NCBI GenBank assembly: GCA_029983695.1
Contig: JASBZB010000007.1
Span: 66,499-130,498 of the forward strand
DNA: 64,000 bases
Source of the DNA: Lutispora sp003527145
GTDB lineage: Bacteria > Bacillota > Clostridia > Lutisporales > Lutisporaceae
Direction of reading: 5' to 3'
The position numbers and the translations under genes are program-made. The notes under the pieces were generated by a model. The model did not search any database, was not told the origin of the DNA, and saw only the letters and a list, made by a program, of their open reading frames with translations. Below, piece by piece: positions 26,220 through 35,775 of the stretch (position 1 is its first letter; the number at the start of each line of letters is the position of its first letter).

Positions 26220-26825
26220 ATGCGGATCATACTTGCTTCAAATTCTCCCAGAAGAAGAGAGATATTGTCACAATTGGGAGTTCAATACGATGTCATACCC
26301 TCAGATTATGAAGAAAAATCGGAAAATAATAATCCTTATGAGCTTGTGATGCTATTTGCAGAGAATAAAGCAAAAAGCGTTGCTGAATCTATAAAGGAAA
26401 AAGCTTTGGTAATAGGAGCCGATACGATAGTATATAAGGATGAGGTAATGGGCAAGCCCAAAAGCAAGGCTGATGCAGCCGGCATGCTTAAAAAGCTCAG
26501 CGGATCAACACACAGTGTTATTACCGGCATATCTGTCATTCAAACACCTGAAATGAAAATAATCACTGATTATGAGGAGACTATAGTCAGATTTAAAGAT
26601 ATTTCAGAGAGCGAGATAGATGCTTATGTCAGATCAGGAGAACCCGCGGATAAGGCCGGAGCATACGCAATTCAAGGCTTGGGCTCATTATTGGTGCAAG
26701 GAATAGAAGGCTGCTATTTTAATGTTGTCGGGCTTCCGGTATACAAGCTGTCCGTTATACTTGAAAGGTTGGGTTATAAGATTCTTAACCGGGATTCTAA
26801 TGCAATATTTTGTTGTCCTGACTGA
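26220..26825 (+). CDS. maf: Maf-family nucleoside triphosphate pyrophosphatase
   Basis: 201 residues. Hydrolyses non-canonical or methylated NTPs (dTTP/UTP class in many bacteria) to monophosphates and is linked to septum control. Seen: the N-terminal ILASNSPRRREILSQLG, the catalytic-site GADTIVYKDEVMGKPKSKADA and the later DKAGAYAIQGLGSLLVQGIEGCYFNVVGLP. AGGTGA precedes the ATG. It leads into radC and mreBCD, the standard Firmicute order. Confidence 0.94.
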   Translation: MRIILASNSPRRREILSQLGVQYDVIPSDYEEKSENNNPYELVMLFAENKAKSVAESIKEKALVIGADTIVYKDEVMGKPKSKADAAGMLKKLSGSTHSVITGISVIQTPEMKIITDYEETIVRFKDISESEIDAYVRSGEPADKAGAYAIQGLGSLLVQGIEGCYFNVVGLPVYKLSVILERLGYKILNRDSNAIFCCPD

Positions 26826-26876
26826 TATAAGAGTGCATTGCGGAGGGACTTAGAGTTTGTTAGTTTTGATGCAACC

Positions 26877-26938
26877 CTATGCAAGCTTACAAAGTCTTAG
26901 TGACGGAGCTCTCGCAATCGTTATCAGTTAGGATAACG
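26877..26938 (+). repeat. Intergenic structured repeat, copy 1
   Basis: 24 bases (26877-26900) are found again at 63910-63933 with one mismatch. Similarity continues weakly for about 30 more bases through a shared ATCAG(T/C)TAG segment. Copy 1 ends in a perfect 7-bp hairpin (26919-26925/26932-26938, loop AGTTAG). It lies between maf and radC. Family not recognised. Confidence 0.55.
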
Positions 26939-26959
26939 GTAAAATAGGGGGTGGATTTT

Positions 26960-27655
26960 GTGAAGGATACTGTAAAGAATATCACTATCGCTGAATTGCC
27001 CGAAAGCGAAAGACCAAGGGAAAAAATGTTTAGAAAAGGTCCTAAAGCGTTATCAAATGCAGAATTATTGGCAATAATACTAAGGACTGGAATAAAAAAT
27101 CAAAGCGCCTTATCCATTGCATACAACATTCTGTCGGAGCATAACGGTTTAAAGTTTCTTGCCAATGCCACCGTAGAAGAATTGAGCCAGATGGAAGGTG
27201 TGGGATTAGCCAAGGCAACCCAGCTTATGGCTGTTGCAGAGCTGGGCAAGAGAATATCCCAGTATGGGGCGGAGGATGATGCTTACATAAGATGTCCCAA
27301 GGATGCTGCTGATATATTGATGGAAGAAATGCGATATCTCAATAAAGAATATATGAAGGTGATATTGCTGAATATTAAATGCAAGGTCATCAGCATAGAA
27401 GAGATATCCATAGGCAGCTTGAATTCTTCCCTAGCCCACCCGCGGGAAATATTTGTGCCTGCTGTAAAAAAATCCAGTGCTGCAATAGTGATGGCTCATA
27501 ACCATCCCAGCGGTGATCCAAGCCCCAGCAGGGATGATATAGATCTCACCAAAAGGATATCTGAGGCAGGTAAAATATTGGGCATAGAGCTTTACGATCA
27601 TATAATAATAGGAAATGGAATTTATGTAAGTCTAAAAGAAAAAAATCTTTTCTGA
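26960..27655 (+). CDS. radC: RadC/JAB1-MPN domain protein
   Basis: 231 residues from the GTG 7 bases after AGGGGGTG; an in-frame GTG at 26951 overlaps that site. An N-terminal helix-hairpin-helix part (RKGPKALSNAELLAIILRTG) precedes the MPN domain with its metal-binding HNHPSGDPSPSRDD and the upstream glutamate. The once-assumed DNA-repair role is doubtful, and the biochemical function is unsettled. It sits directly upstream of mreB, 20 bases away. Confidence 0.92.
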   Translation: MKDTVKNITIAELPESERPREKMFRKGPKALSNAELLAIILRTGIKNQSALSIAYNILSEHNGLKFLANATVEELSQMEGVGLAKATQLMAVAELGKRISQYGAEDDAYIRCPKDAADILMEEMRYLNKEYMKVILLNIKCKVISIEEISIGSLNSSLAHPREIFVPAVKKSSAAIVMAHNHPSGDPSPSRDDIDLTKRISEAGKILGIELYDHIIIGNGIYVSLKEKNLF

Positions 27656-27675
27656 CCAAGGAGGAAAAATAGCAA

Positions 27676-28707
27676 ATGAGTTTATTTAACGCTTTCTCAA
27701 AGGATATAGCAATAGATTTAGGTACAGCCAACACATTGGTATACTTAAAGGGTAAGGGTATAGTTATCAGAGAACCCTCGGTAGTAGCCATAAATACAGA
27801 AAATGATTCAGTAAAAGCAGTGGGAGAGGAAGCCAAGCAAATGATTGGCAGGACACCGGGGCATATTGTGGCAATAAGACCTATGAAGGATGGTGTAATT
27901 GCTGATTTTCATATCACTCAGAGTATGTTAAAATATTTTATAAGGCAAGTATCCAAAAATATTGCCATAGGAAAGCCAAGAGTATTGGTAAGCGTACCTT
28001 CAGGCACAACTGAAGTAGAAGAGCGTGCTGTAATAGAAGCTGCACTCCAGGCAGGAGCCAAGGTAGCCAAGATTATAGAAGAGCCTATGGCGGCAGCTAT
28101 AGGTGCGGGTCTGCCGGTTGGCGAGCCGACGGGAAGCATGATTGTAAATATAGGCGGAGGGACTACAGAGATAGCTATAATATCTTTAGGCGGTATAGTT
28201 ACAAGCAAATCTATCAGATCCGCAGGGGATAAATTTGACGAGGCGATAGTAAGCTATGTTAAAAGAAATTATAATCTTGCTATCGGATTGAGAACGGCGG
28301 AAGAGGTAAAAATAAACATAGGGTCTGCTTATCCTATGGAAACGGAAGAATCTATGCAGATAAGAGGAAGGGATCTGGTGTCCGGTCTTCCTAAAACGAT
28401 TCAGGTGACTTCCACAGAAATATTGGAAGCTCTGAGGGAACCTGTCGGAGCTATCATAGAAGGAGTGAAATCTACTCTTGAAAAGACCCCGCCTGAATTA
28501 GCATCGGATATCATGGACAGAGGAATAATGGTTTCCGGAGGAGGAGCCAATTTGAAAGGTATAGATGCCTTGATAAGAAAAGAAACAGGTATGCCTGTTC
28601 AAATCGCCGACACTCCTTTGGACTGTGTGGTTATGGGAGCAGGGAAGGCATTGGAGCAATATGAACAAATCAATAATTCACCTTACAATGGGAAATATAG
28701 GAGATAG
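27676..28707 (+). CDS. mreB: Rod-shape determining actin homologue MreB
   Basis: 343 residues, ATG after AAGGAGGAAAAATAG. Actin-like ATPase forming membrane-bound filaments that direct lateral wall synthesis. The phosphate loops DLGTANTLVYLKGKGIV and VNIGGGTTEIAIISLGG, and the adenosine motif GIMVSGGGANLKGID, are intact. First of the mreBCD-mrdA elongation genes. Confidence 0.97.
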   Translation: MSLFNAFSKDIAIDLGTANTLVYLKGKGIVIREPSVVAINTENDSVKAVGEEAKQMIGRTPGHIVAIRPMKDGVIADFHITQSMLKYFIRQVSKNIAIGKPRVLVSVPSGTTEVEERAVIEAALQAGAKVAKIIEEPMAAAIGAGLPVGEPTGSMIVNIGGGTTEIAIISLGGIVTSKSIRSAGDKFDEAIVSYVKRNYNLAIGLRTAEEVKINIGSAYPMETEESMQIRGRDLVSGLPKTIQVTSTEILEALREPVGAIIEGVKSTLEKTPPELASDIMDRGIMVSGGGANLKGIDALIRKETGMPVQIADTPLDCVVMGAGKALEQYEQINNSPYNGKYRR

Positions 28708-28725
28708 CTTTGGAGCGTGAACCGC

Positions 28726-29544
28726 ATGAGGTTTTTAAAAAATAAATTGGCTGTTGTTACTGTAATTATTTCTTTTGCTTTGATAATTACAGTAGCTTTT
28801 ACTGCCAAAGGCAGGACAAGACCTACAGCCTTTGAATCGATAATAGGCAGTGCAATTAATCCGGTACAGAAGGTATTCTTTAAAACAGGCGAGTTTTTTA
28901 AAAACACCTTTAGTACCTTATTTGAATTGAAGAATATGAAAAAGGAAAATGAGGCTTTAAAAGAAGAAAATACAAAGCTTAGGGAAGAAAACAGAAAGTT
29001 GTATCAGATGGCTCTGGAAAATAAAAGGCTGAGCGAATTGCTGGAGTTTAAGGAATCGAACCCTCAGTATAAATATATAGGCGCCGGTATCACGGGAAAA
29101 GATCCGGGAAATTGGTTCGATATATTTACTATAGACAAAGGAACCAAGAGCGGTATAGAGGTAAATGACTCAGTAATCACAGGACAAGGCCTGGTAGGCA
29201 GGGTAATCGAAGTAAGCCCTAATTACTCCAAGGTGATGGCTATTATTGATGAGCGAAGCTCAATCAGCATCATCGTAAACAGAACCAGGGATACAGGCAT
29301 AGTATCCGGAAACGTAAACTCTGAACTTATTGCAGTGATGCCCCTTGAATCTGATATCATTAAAGGCGATGACATTATCACCTCTGATTTCAGCACCTTT
29401 CATAAAGGCTTATATATTGGCAAAGTTGAAAGCGTTGAAAAGCAGGAAAGAAAATTGCAGAAGCTTGTTAAAATAAAGACATCAGTTGATTTTAAGAGAC
29501 TTGAGGAAGTATTTGTAATTAAAAATGCCAATGCTTTAGATTAG
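28726..29544 (+). CDS. mreC: Rod-shape determining protein MreC
   Basis: About 272 residues from the ATG 10 bases after GGAG; an in-frame GTG at 28717 lies almost on that site. A single N-terminal membrane segment (about 10-30), a coiled coil (about 65-105, rich in KENEALKEENTKLREEN), then the extracellular beta-domain with GKDPGNWFDIFTIDKG. Scaffolds the elongation complex and activates PBP2. Confidence 0.94.
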   Translation: MRFLKNKLAVVTVIISFALIITVAFTAKGRTRPTAFESIIGSAINPVQKVFFKTGEFFKNTFSTLFELKNMKKENEALKEENTKLREENRKLYQMALENKRLSELLEFKESNPQYKYIGAGITGKDPGNWFDIFTIDKGTKSGIEVNDSVITGQGLVGRVIEVSPNYSKVMAIIDERSSISIIVNRTRDTGIVSGNVNSELIAVMPLESDIIKGDDIITSDFSTFHKGLYIGKVESVEKQERKLQKLVKIKTSVDFKRLEEVFVIKNANALD

Positions 29545-29576
29545 TTGCTGATATTGGGTTATATAGGAGAATGATT

Positions 29577-30077
29577 GTGAGAACTTTAATCATAAGTTTA
29601 TTGATATTATTAAATTTTATATTAGAATCCACTCTTTTTCAATATACGAGAATTTTTGGGGTCAAGCCTGATTTTACAATCATTTTGATCACTTCTTATG
29701 CAATAATGCAGGGAAGTGCAGCCGGCAGCTTTATTGGACTTGCCTCAGGCTTGCTTCAGGATTTATTTTTTGGAAGCGCCATGGGGGTAAATGGCCTTTC
29801 CTATATGCTTACAGGTTATCTCATAGGACAGTCCAATGAAAATGTATTCAAGGACAGCTTCGTTCCTTCCATCATTTTTAACATCGGAGCTGTTTTTGTA
29901 TATCAGCATTTGTTCTTTTTGATAACTTACTTCAGCAAGAATAATATTTCGTATATCTATGCCCTTATTAACATAATGATCCCTCAAAGCATATACAATG
30001 CAATACTAGGTCCTATAGGCTACAGATTATTATATAAGCTGGATGAAAAAAGCTTCATGGATAATAAAATATACTAA
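29577..30077 (+). CDS. mreD: Rod-shape determining membrane protein MreD
   Basis: 166 residues from the GTG 7 bases after AGGAG; the ATG at 29571 is only one base from that site, so the start is uncertain by two codons. Five to six hydrophobic segments, with the typical FGVKPDFTIILITSYAIMQG and GLASGLLQDLFFG segments. Part of the MreCD-PBP2-RodA elongation complex. Confidence 0.92.
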   Translation: MRTLIISLLILLNFILESTLFQYTRIFGVKPDFTIILITSYAIMQGSAAGSFIGLASGLLQDLFFGSAMGVNGLSYMLTGYLIGQSNENVFKDSFVPSIIFNIGAVFVYQHLFFLITYFSKNNISYIYALINIMIPQSIYNAILGPIGYRLLYKLDEKSFMDNKIY

Positions 30078-30092
30078 TTCAGGTGGTATATA

Positions 30093-32573
30093 ATGTTAAA
30101 AAAATACTTTAGCAATAGATTGAATATAATAAAGCTCTTCACAATGCTGATTTTTTTTGTCATGCTTTTTAAGCTGGCAGAGCTTCAGATAGTAAAAGGC
30201 GACTATTATAAGAAGAGATCTGAAACGGTAAGGACAAGGAACATAAATATCACCGCTCCCAGAGGCAATATAGTCGACAGGTACGGAAAAATATTAGCAG
30301 GCAACAAGCAGAGCTATTCCATCAGCATTTTAAAAGCAGCTACACCGGATGAAACAATAAATGATATAGCGCTGACAGTAATAAATATTTTGGAGCAAAA
30401 TGGTGACAAATATAAAGATGAAATTCCTATACTCATGAACCCCATTAGATTTACATTTCAAGATGAAGAGGAGCAATGGAAGGAGAAATATAACATTCAG
30501 GGGACTGCTTCTCCATTACAAGCTTTTAAAAAGCTGCGGGAAGACTACAGCATTTCACAGGATACAATAGATATCGAAGCCTATTCAATATTGAGAGACG
30601 AATATGAAGTTGAGCTGCCATTTAAAGTGGATGAGTATCAATACAGCTTTAAAAAGGATGAAAATAAATGGAAAAAGAATAATGGGTTTATGGAAAGTGA
30701 TACAGCCCTGGATGTATTCAATCAGCTTGCTGCTAAATATAAAATTGATATGACCAAGTATTCGGAAGAAGAAGCAAGAAAGATCATGGCGGTAAAATAT
30801 CTGCTTAAGCAGAATAAATATCCTGCCTATGAACCTATCGAAATTGCGGCCAATATAAATGATGAGACCAGAGCGATGATTGAAGAGAATAAGATTTTTT
30901 TGCCGGGGGTTCAAATAATGGATAAGCCTCTGCGAAAATATCCTGAAGGAGATTTTGCTTCACATATACTCGGGTACCTGGGAAAGATAAGCTCAGACCT
31001 GGAAGAGTTGACCCAGAAGGGTTACACACCCCAAGATATGATAGGCAAGTCGGGTATTGAGTACAGCATGGAGGAGCATTTAAAAGGCAAGGACGGTTCA
31101 AAGCAAATTGAAGTAGATGCAAGAGGGACTTTAATAGATACCATCGATGAGATTGAACCTGTTCCGGGTGATACGGTGGTGCTCACCCTAGGCTCCAGAC
31201 TGCAGAAGGTTGCTGAGGAATCTCTTAGGAAGACTATTGAGGAATCGAGAAGCAAAAAACCCTATCCTCAAACCTTTTCAGGCGCAGTGGTAGCCATGGA
31301 TGTTAATACAGGAGAAATTCTGGCCATGGCCAGCGAGCCCAAATTTGACCCTAATCTCTTTGCTTCAGGAATAAGCAATAAAGATTGGAAATCCATGCAG
31401 CCTTTAACAGATGACAGATATGCGCCAAAACCGCTGATAAACAATGCTATATCTTATCCGCTGCCTCCGGGCTCCACCTTTAAAATGCTTACCGCAACGG
31501 CAGGACTCGCTGAGAATAAGATTAATACCAGGGAATCCATCGTATGCAGAGGCAGGTATACTGTTATACCCGGTGTTTCCCCTTCTGACTCTCACGGAGC
31601 GGTGCATGGCGCAACGAATGTCATAAATGCGATCAAGCAATCCTGCAATTACTTCTTTTTTGAAACCGGAAGGAGGCTTGGAGGAGAACTGTTTGAAAAG
31701 TATGGGGAGAAATACGGCTTTGGTCAGTATACAGGAATTGAATTGCCCTTTGAAGCCAAAGGAATGATAGAAGGCCCTGCACATAAGCAAAGCATTTATG
31801 AAGGGTATATAGAAAGTTATCTTACCTATACAGTGAAGCTTCAAGATGCTGAGGCCAAAAAGGAAATAAAAGCCATGATCTATGAGAAGCCTTCAGAAGG
31901 ACAAACAAGCTATCAGTTTTATAGGGATATGAAAAAGAGGATTAGAGAGCTTGGGGTAACAGAAGACAAAGCAATCGATAAAATTATTTGGTATATAACA
32001 GAGAGCAAATATCGTCCCGGGGATGTGCTGAATGCGGCTATAGGACAGGGGCTGAACAATGTCACTCCCATACAGCTGGCAGCCTATGTTGCAACGGTAG
32101 CCAACGGCGGCACCAGATACAAGCCCTATATTGTAAGCAAAGTAATTGCCCACGATGGAAGCATAAAAGTGGAAAAGAAGCCTGAAGTAGTTGAAACTTT
32201 GGATGTTTCTCCTTCGGATATGGAGGCCATAAGGAAAGGTATGTTTGCAGTAACAAACGAATACGGCGGAACAGCCAGAAGTACCTTTGCAGGCAGCAAG
32301 GTCACTATTGCGGGCAAGACAGGAACGGCGGAAGCAGGGAAATACAGGCCGGACCCAAAGAATAATCCTAAGCTTTATGCACAATATAATGACCATTCAT
32401 GGTTTGTCGGATTTGCTCCTTATGATAAACCGGAGATAGCTGTTGTGGCAGTTGTATTCCAGGGAGGCTTTGGAAGCGGTTCTGCACCGATTGCCCGGGC
32501 AATAATCGAAGAGTATCTGGCATCCGAAGATGCTGAGGACTATATTGTTCCGTGCAATGAGCTGCAGCCGTAA
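30093..32573 (+). CDS. mrdA: Penicillin-binding protein 2, elongation-specific transpeptidase
   Basis: 826 residues, longer than typical PBP2. N-terminal anchor (about 12-32), pedestal/dimerisation domain, then the transpeptidase with Ser461 (STFK), Ser517-Cys-Asn519 (SxN) and Lys742-Thr-Gly (KTG). Two extra features stand out. Residues 117-178 and 181-247 are a diverged tandem duplication in the pedestal. About 55 residues (565-635) are inserted between the SxN and KTG boxes. It synthesises lateral-wall cross-links with RodA and MreC. The AGGTGGTATATA ribosome site precedes the ATG, and a bidirectional terminator follows. Confidence 0.94.
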   Translation: MLKKYFSNRLNIIKLFTMLIFFVMLFKLAELQIVKGDYYKKRSETVRTRNINITAPRGNIVDRYGKILAGNKQSYSISILKAATPDETINDIALTVINILEQNGDKYKDEIPILMNPIRFTFQDEEEQWKEKYNIQGTASPLQAFKKLREDYSISQDTIDIEAYSILRDEYEVELPFKVDEYQYSFKKDENKWKKNNGFMESDTALDVFNQLAAKYKIDMTKYSEEEARKIMAVKYLLKQNKYPAYEPIEIAANINDETRAMIEENKIFLPGVQIMDKPLRKYPEGDFASHILGYLGKISSDLEELTQKGYTPQDMIGKSGIEYSMEEHLKGKDGSKQIEVDARGTLIDTIDEIEPVPGDTVVLTLGSRLQKVAEESLRKTIEESRSKKPYPQTFSGAVVAMDVNTGEILAMASEPKFDPNLFASGISNKDWKSMQPLTDDRYAPKPLINNAISYPLPPGSTFKMLTATAGLAENKINTRESIVCRGRYTVIPGVSPSDSHGAVHGATNVINAIKQSCNYFFFETGRRLGGELFEKYGEKYGFGQYTGIELPFEAKGMIEGPAHKQSIYEGYIESYLTYTVKLQDAEAKKEIKAMIYEKPSEGQTSYQFYRDMKKRIRELGVTEDKAIDKIIWYITESKYRPGDVLNAAIGQGLNNVTPIQLAAYVATVANGGTRYKPYIVSKVIAHDGSIKVEKKPEVVETLDVSPSDMEAIRKGMFAVTNEYGGTARSTFAGSKVTIAGKTGTAEAGKYRPDPKNNPKLYAQYNDHSWFVGFAPYDKPEIAVVAVVFQGGFGSGSAPIARAIIEEYLASEDAEDYIVPCNELQP

Positions 32574-32596
32574 TATGACTTAAGCTAAAGCATAGC

Positions 32597-32640
32597 AATA
32601 TAAAATAACCTGAATATACAGGTTATTTTATATTGTTTTT
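32597..32640. terminator. Bidirectional terminator between mrdA and the XRE regulator
   Basis: A perfect 16-bp stem (32597-32612/32619-32634) with a 6-base loop. T-rich tracts lie on both strands. The left arm lies after mrdA, and the right arm covers the stop of the minus-strand gene. Confidence 0.85.
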
Positions 32641-34317
32641 TATATTATATGCTATGTATACCAGCTCTTTTAAATGATTTAGCCAGGCTAATACCTCTCT
32701 CCTATCCTTATTGACGGGTGCAATGCGATTCCATATATCCAGATAGGCCTTTTCTAAAGCATATGTAATTGTAGGCTCTGATAAGCATATAAATTTAAAA
32801 GTGTCATCTTCAGATGACATGGCTTTGCTTTTCCTATTTAAAATATGAATTATTGAATGATTCCGTTTTAAATAAAAATTCATGCCTGCGGTGAAAATGC
32901 CTTTATATGTTTTGAGCAATTTTTCATCTATCAATGCTATTTCATAATTATCGGAATTTCTATAGACATCTATTAAAGTATCTAAACACTCTAATATTAA
33001 TAAAGCTTCATCAGCTTCGTCCGATGACTGGGATAGTTCGCAGTCTTGTTTTTTTTTGTTCAATATAGCTCTTTCTATAGAATCTGTGAGAAATATATCT
33101 TTATATTTATAGAAATTTTGGTTTAAATCCAGTGCATACATTTGCTTTTTATGATAGCTTAACATGTTTCTCATCTCATCTTCCCTTGATTCGCTGGATT
33201 TAAGAGATTCCTCATATATATTTTCTGATACCAAAAAAGCACTTATCCCATCCCTGAAAGTGTATCGATTGCCCGGGGACTCCTCAAATACTGTCATTGA
33301 TTTCACTAATTCCATCCAATTCCTTGATTTATGTTCATATAATACCGGATGAGAATATTTGATGGCTTGATGAAACTTGCCGATAAATGCATCTATAGCA
33401 TAGCTGTTTTTAAAGAGAAAGCTAAAGTCCAGCTGATGTACGGATTTAGTGCACAAAAATACCAAAGCTCCTATATCAGGCACTATGATCATATCACTTA
33501 ATGCTGATGAGTGGTCAATATTATTTGAAAGATACGGCAAATAATTCCCGGATTTTAAAAAAAGCATGGTATCTTCAAGAAACCTGTGCGATCTTTCTAT
33601 GGTGTCATCGAATTTTATTGTAGTAATAACAGTCCACCCATTTTTTAAAAGCTTAACGATTTTTTTTCTATATTCATGGTGATATTCTTCAAAGAGAGCG
33701 AGCAAACTGAATTTACTATTTATGGTGATCATAATAGGCTGTTTTGAAGGTGTAGACATCAGAGCTTGGTTGAGAAGTTTGTTTGCGCAGTCCAGTACAT
33801 TTTCACAGCCGACCATGACATAATCTTCTGAAGATAATGGAATGCGTTCGGATGTTTCAAACAAGGCATCGCTGATTTTTTTGCTCACACTGCAGTGGGT
33901 TGAATTGTCGTAGGGATCATTATTTAGCTGTGTTTTTCCTGCAGCGGCATGATTTTTGTTAAGCTTTTTTATATTTGGAGACAGTATATTTTTATTCAGA
34001 GAATAACCTTGAGCTTCCAGTAATAAGGATTTTATACTGCAGGCCAAATCGCCGTCGCACTTAACTGATTCTGCAGCTAAGCTATTTAGTATGTCGTTGA
34101 TCCTATTGAGTTGATATGAGTTTACAATACTTTTGCTGATATAATCCGAAATCATTTTTATGTAAGGAGATCTATTTGACGGTACCTTTTTGCAATTAAC
34201 CCATCTGCTGATCAATGACGGGTCCACGTTTATTGCTTTTGCCAGTTTGCTGCCGCTTATATCGGCAGCATCCAGCAAGATCTTTAAGCATTTTCCGAAT
34301 TCAACCTCTAAGCTCAT
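32623..34317 (-). CDS. Large XRE-type helix-turn-helix regulator
   Basis: 564 residues from the ATG 6 bases after AGGAGG; an in-frame ATG 24 bases upstream lacks a ribosome site. The HTH is at about 5-65 (GSKLAKAINVDPSLISRWVNCKKVP). The remaining ~500 residues match no domain I recognise: no tetratricopeptide pattern, kinase or sensor motif, and helix-rich with KHS-type charged stretches. It is divergent from the HD-GYP/chemoreceptor pair and separated from it by 357 bases containing an inverted repeat. A role in controlling that pair is plausible but unproven. Confidence 0.7.
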   Translation of the reverse strand: MSLEVEFGKCLKILLDAADISGSKLAKAINVDPSLISRWVNCKKVPSNRSPYIKMISDYISKSIVNSYQLNRINDILNSLAAESVKCDGDLACSIKSLLLEAQGYSLNKNILSPNIKKLNKNHAAAGKTQLNNDPYDNSTHCSVSKKISDALFETSERIPLSSEDYVMVGCENVLDCANKLLNQALMSTPSKQPIMITINSKFSLLALFEEYHHEYRKKIVKLLKNGWTVITTIKFDDTIERSHRFLEDTMLFLKSGNYLPYLSNNIDHSSALSDMIIVPDIGALVFLCTKSVHQLDFSFLFKNSYAIDAFIGKFHQAIKYSHPVLYEHKSRNWMELVKSMTVFEESPGNRYTFRDGISAFLVSENIYEESLKSSESREDEMRNMLSYHKKQMYALDLNQNFYKYKDIFLTDSIERAILNKKKQDCELSQSSDEADEALLILECLDTLIDVYRNSDNYEIALIDEKLLKTYKGIFTAGMNFYLKRNHSIIHILNRKSKAMSSEDDTFKFICLSEPTITYALEKAYLDIWNRIAPVNKDRREVLAWLNHLKELVYIAYNIKNNIK

Positions 34318-34674
34318 ATCATTCCTCCTAGATTGCGGCATTTAATACAGTATAAGTGCGCAACTCTTTTCAACATCAATATCATTAATATTATACAGCA
34401 AATTATATTTCAAAAATACTTAATATGGCTATATGGTCCTAAGGCACATTGAATAAGTCATTGACAGAACAATGACTTATTTCGAAATTTTCATCAAAAT
34501 AACATAAAATAATATAAAATAACATATAATTAGACAAATTATGAAATCAAGTATTTAATATCCAACAGGGCACTTTTTTTCTATGCAGTAAACACACATA
34601 TAGAGGAGATGATAATGATGACTTTAGGCTTTGGTCACATCAAGTAAGCATACATGCGGAGGAGGTAACAAATA
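34318..34674. other. Divergent intergenic region with inverted repeat
   Basis: Between the XRE regulator and the HD-GYP gene. It holds a perfect 12-bp inverted repeat (34452-34463/34470-34481, 6-base spacer) containing TTGACA, then an A/T tract with the repeated unit AAAATAACATA at about 34500-34530. A ten-codon open frame is listed separately. The inverted repeat may be an operator for the regulator. Confidence 0.5.
34615..34647 (+). CDS. Ten-codon leader peptide candidate
   Basis: ATG-ATG start 6 bases after a good AGGAG, encoding MMTLGFGHIK and ending in TAA 27 bases before the HD-GYP start. The ribosome site makes translation plausible. It could be a leader peptide controlling the downstream gene or a signalling peptide. 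Nothing confirms it is a gene. Confidence 0.35.
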   Translation: MMTLGFGHIK

Positions 34675-35775
34675 TTGAGCTCAATCATGGAAGGCTGCGG
34701 AAAGGCTATGATGGAAGACTCTTTAGTCCTGCTTAAAGAATTGGCATATGTACTAAATGAAAACAGCAGCAGAATTATTTCCGGTTGGGTTGATTTTTAT
34801 GCTTCGTATAATATTAATAACTTATATCAGGATTATGCTGAAGCTTTAGACGGTGTCACCAAGATTTTGAATAATTATATTTTATATTTTGACTCAGGTG
34901 AATTCTATGGATTCTATAAAGCTAATAAAATGCTGGCTGAAAATATGGCTGCGAACTATATAAGCTGGGAGGCAATGGAGCAAGTTTTTAGGGCCTTTGA
35001 AGCAATTTGCTCCAGTGTTTTTAATGATAAAAAACGTACATGCGGTGCTATAGACAGGATTGATAAGTATCAAACAGTTATGAATAAAACCATAAATGAA
35101 GTCTTCAATATATTTTTAAAAGCATTTTTAGAGGTTAAGGATACGAATCTGGTTGCTTTGGCAAAAATGGCCGAATATCATGATCTTGAAACAAGCAAGC
35201 ATCTCGTCAGGACGAGAGAATATGCGGTATTGCTTGCAAAAGAATTAGATAAAGGAGAGCAGTTCACAAAGTGTATCTATAAAGCAGGACCATTGCATGA
35301 TATCGGCAAGATTGGAATCAGCGAAACTATACTGCAGAAAAAAGGCAAGCTTTCCAAGGAAGAATTTGAAGAAGTAAAAAAACATACGCTTATAGGGGGA
35401 GAACTGATCTCCCAGGCCATAAGGAAACAAAACAAAAGCAAATATTATATAACGGCTTTAGAGATAGCCATGTATCATCATGAATGGTTTGACGGGAGGG
35501 GCTATCCTAAAGGGCTTAAAGGGAATCAAATACCAATTTCGGCACGCATATTTGCCGTAGCAGATGTTTATGATGCATTGGTATCGAAACGATCTTATAA
35601 GGAAGCTTTGCCTCATGATAGTGCTGTCGAAATTATAAAATCGGAAACAGGACAGCATTTCGACCCGGAAATTATAAAAGTATTTTTGAAAATACAAGAT
35701 AAGTTTTTAATGATTAAAGATCAGTACAGCTCTGATAATATGCAGAAATGCATAGAATACGATGGAGGGATATAA
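34675..35775 (+). CDS. HD-GYP domain cyclic-di-GMP phosphodiesterase
   Basis: 366 residues, TTG start 8 bases after GGAGGAGGT. The N-terminal ~170 residues form a helical domain of unknown ligand (beginning around LVLLKELAYVLNENSS). The HD-GYP domain carries HDIGKIGI and the HHEWFDGRGYPKGLKG signature, so hydrolysis of c-di-GMP to GMP is expected. Its stop abuts the TTG of the chemoreceptor gene, so the two are cotranscribed. Confidence 0.9.
   Translation: MSSIMEGCGKAMMEDSLVLLKELAYVLNENSSRIISGWVDFYASYNINNLYQDYAEALDGVTKILNNYILYFDSGEFYGFYKANKMLAENMAANYISWEAMEQVFRAFEAICSSVFNDKKRTCGAIDRIDKYQTVMNKTINEVFNIFLKAFLEVKDTNLVALAKMAEYHDLETSKHLVRTREYAVLLAKELDKGEQFTKCIYKAGPLHDIGKIGISETILQKKGKLSKEEFEEVKKHTLIGGELISQAIRKQNKSKYYITALEIAMYHHEWFDGRGYPKGLKGNQIPISARIFAVADVYDALVSKRSYKEALPHDSAVEIIKSETGQHFDPEIIKVFLKIQDKFLMIKDQYSSDNMQKCIEYDGGI

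Noticed and set aside
31404..31844. Long open frame on the minus strand inside mrdA
   Set aside because: It lies wholly within an intact, strongly supported mrdA and has no recognisable motif or ribosome site; it is a shadow of the real gene.
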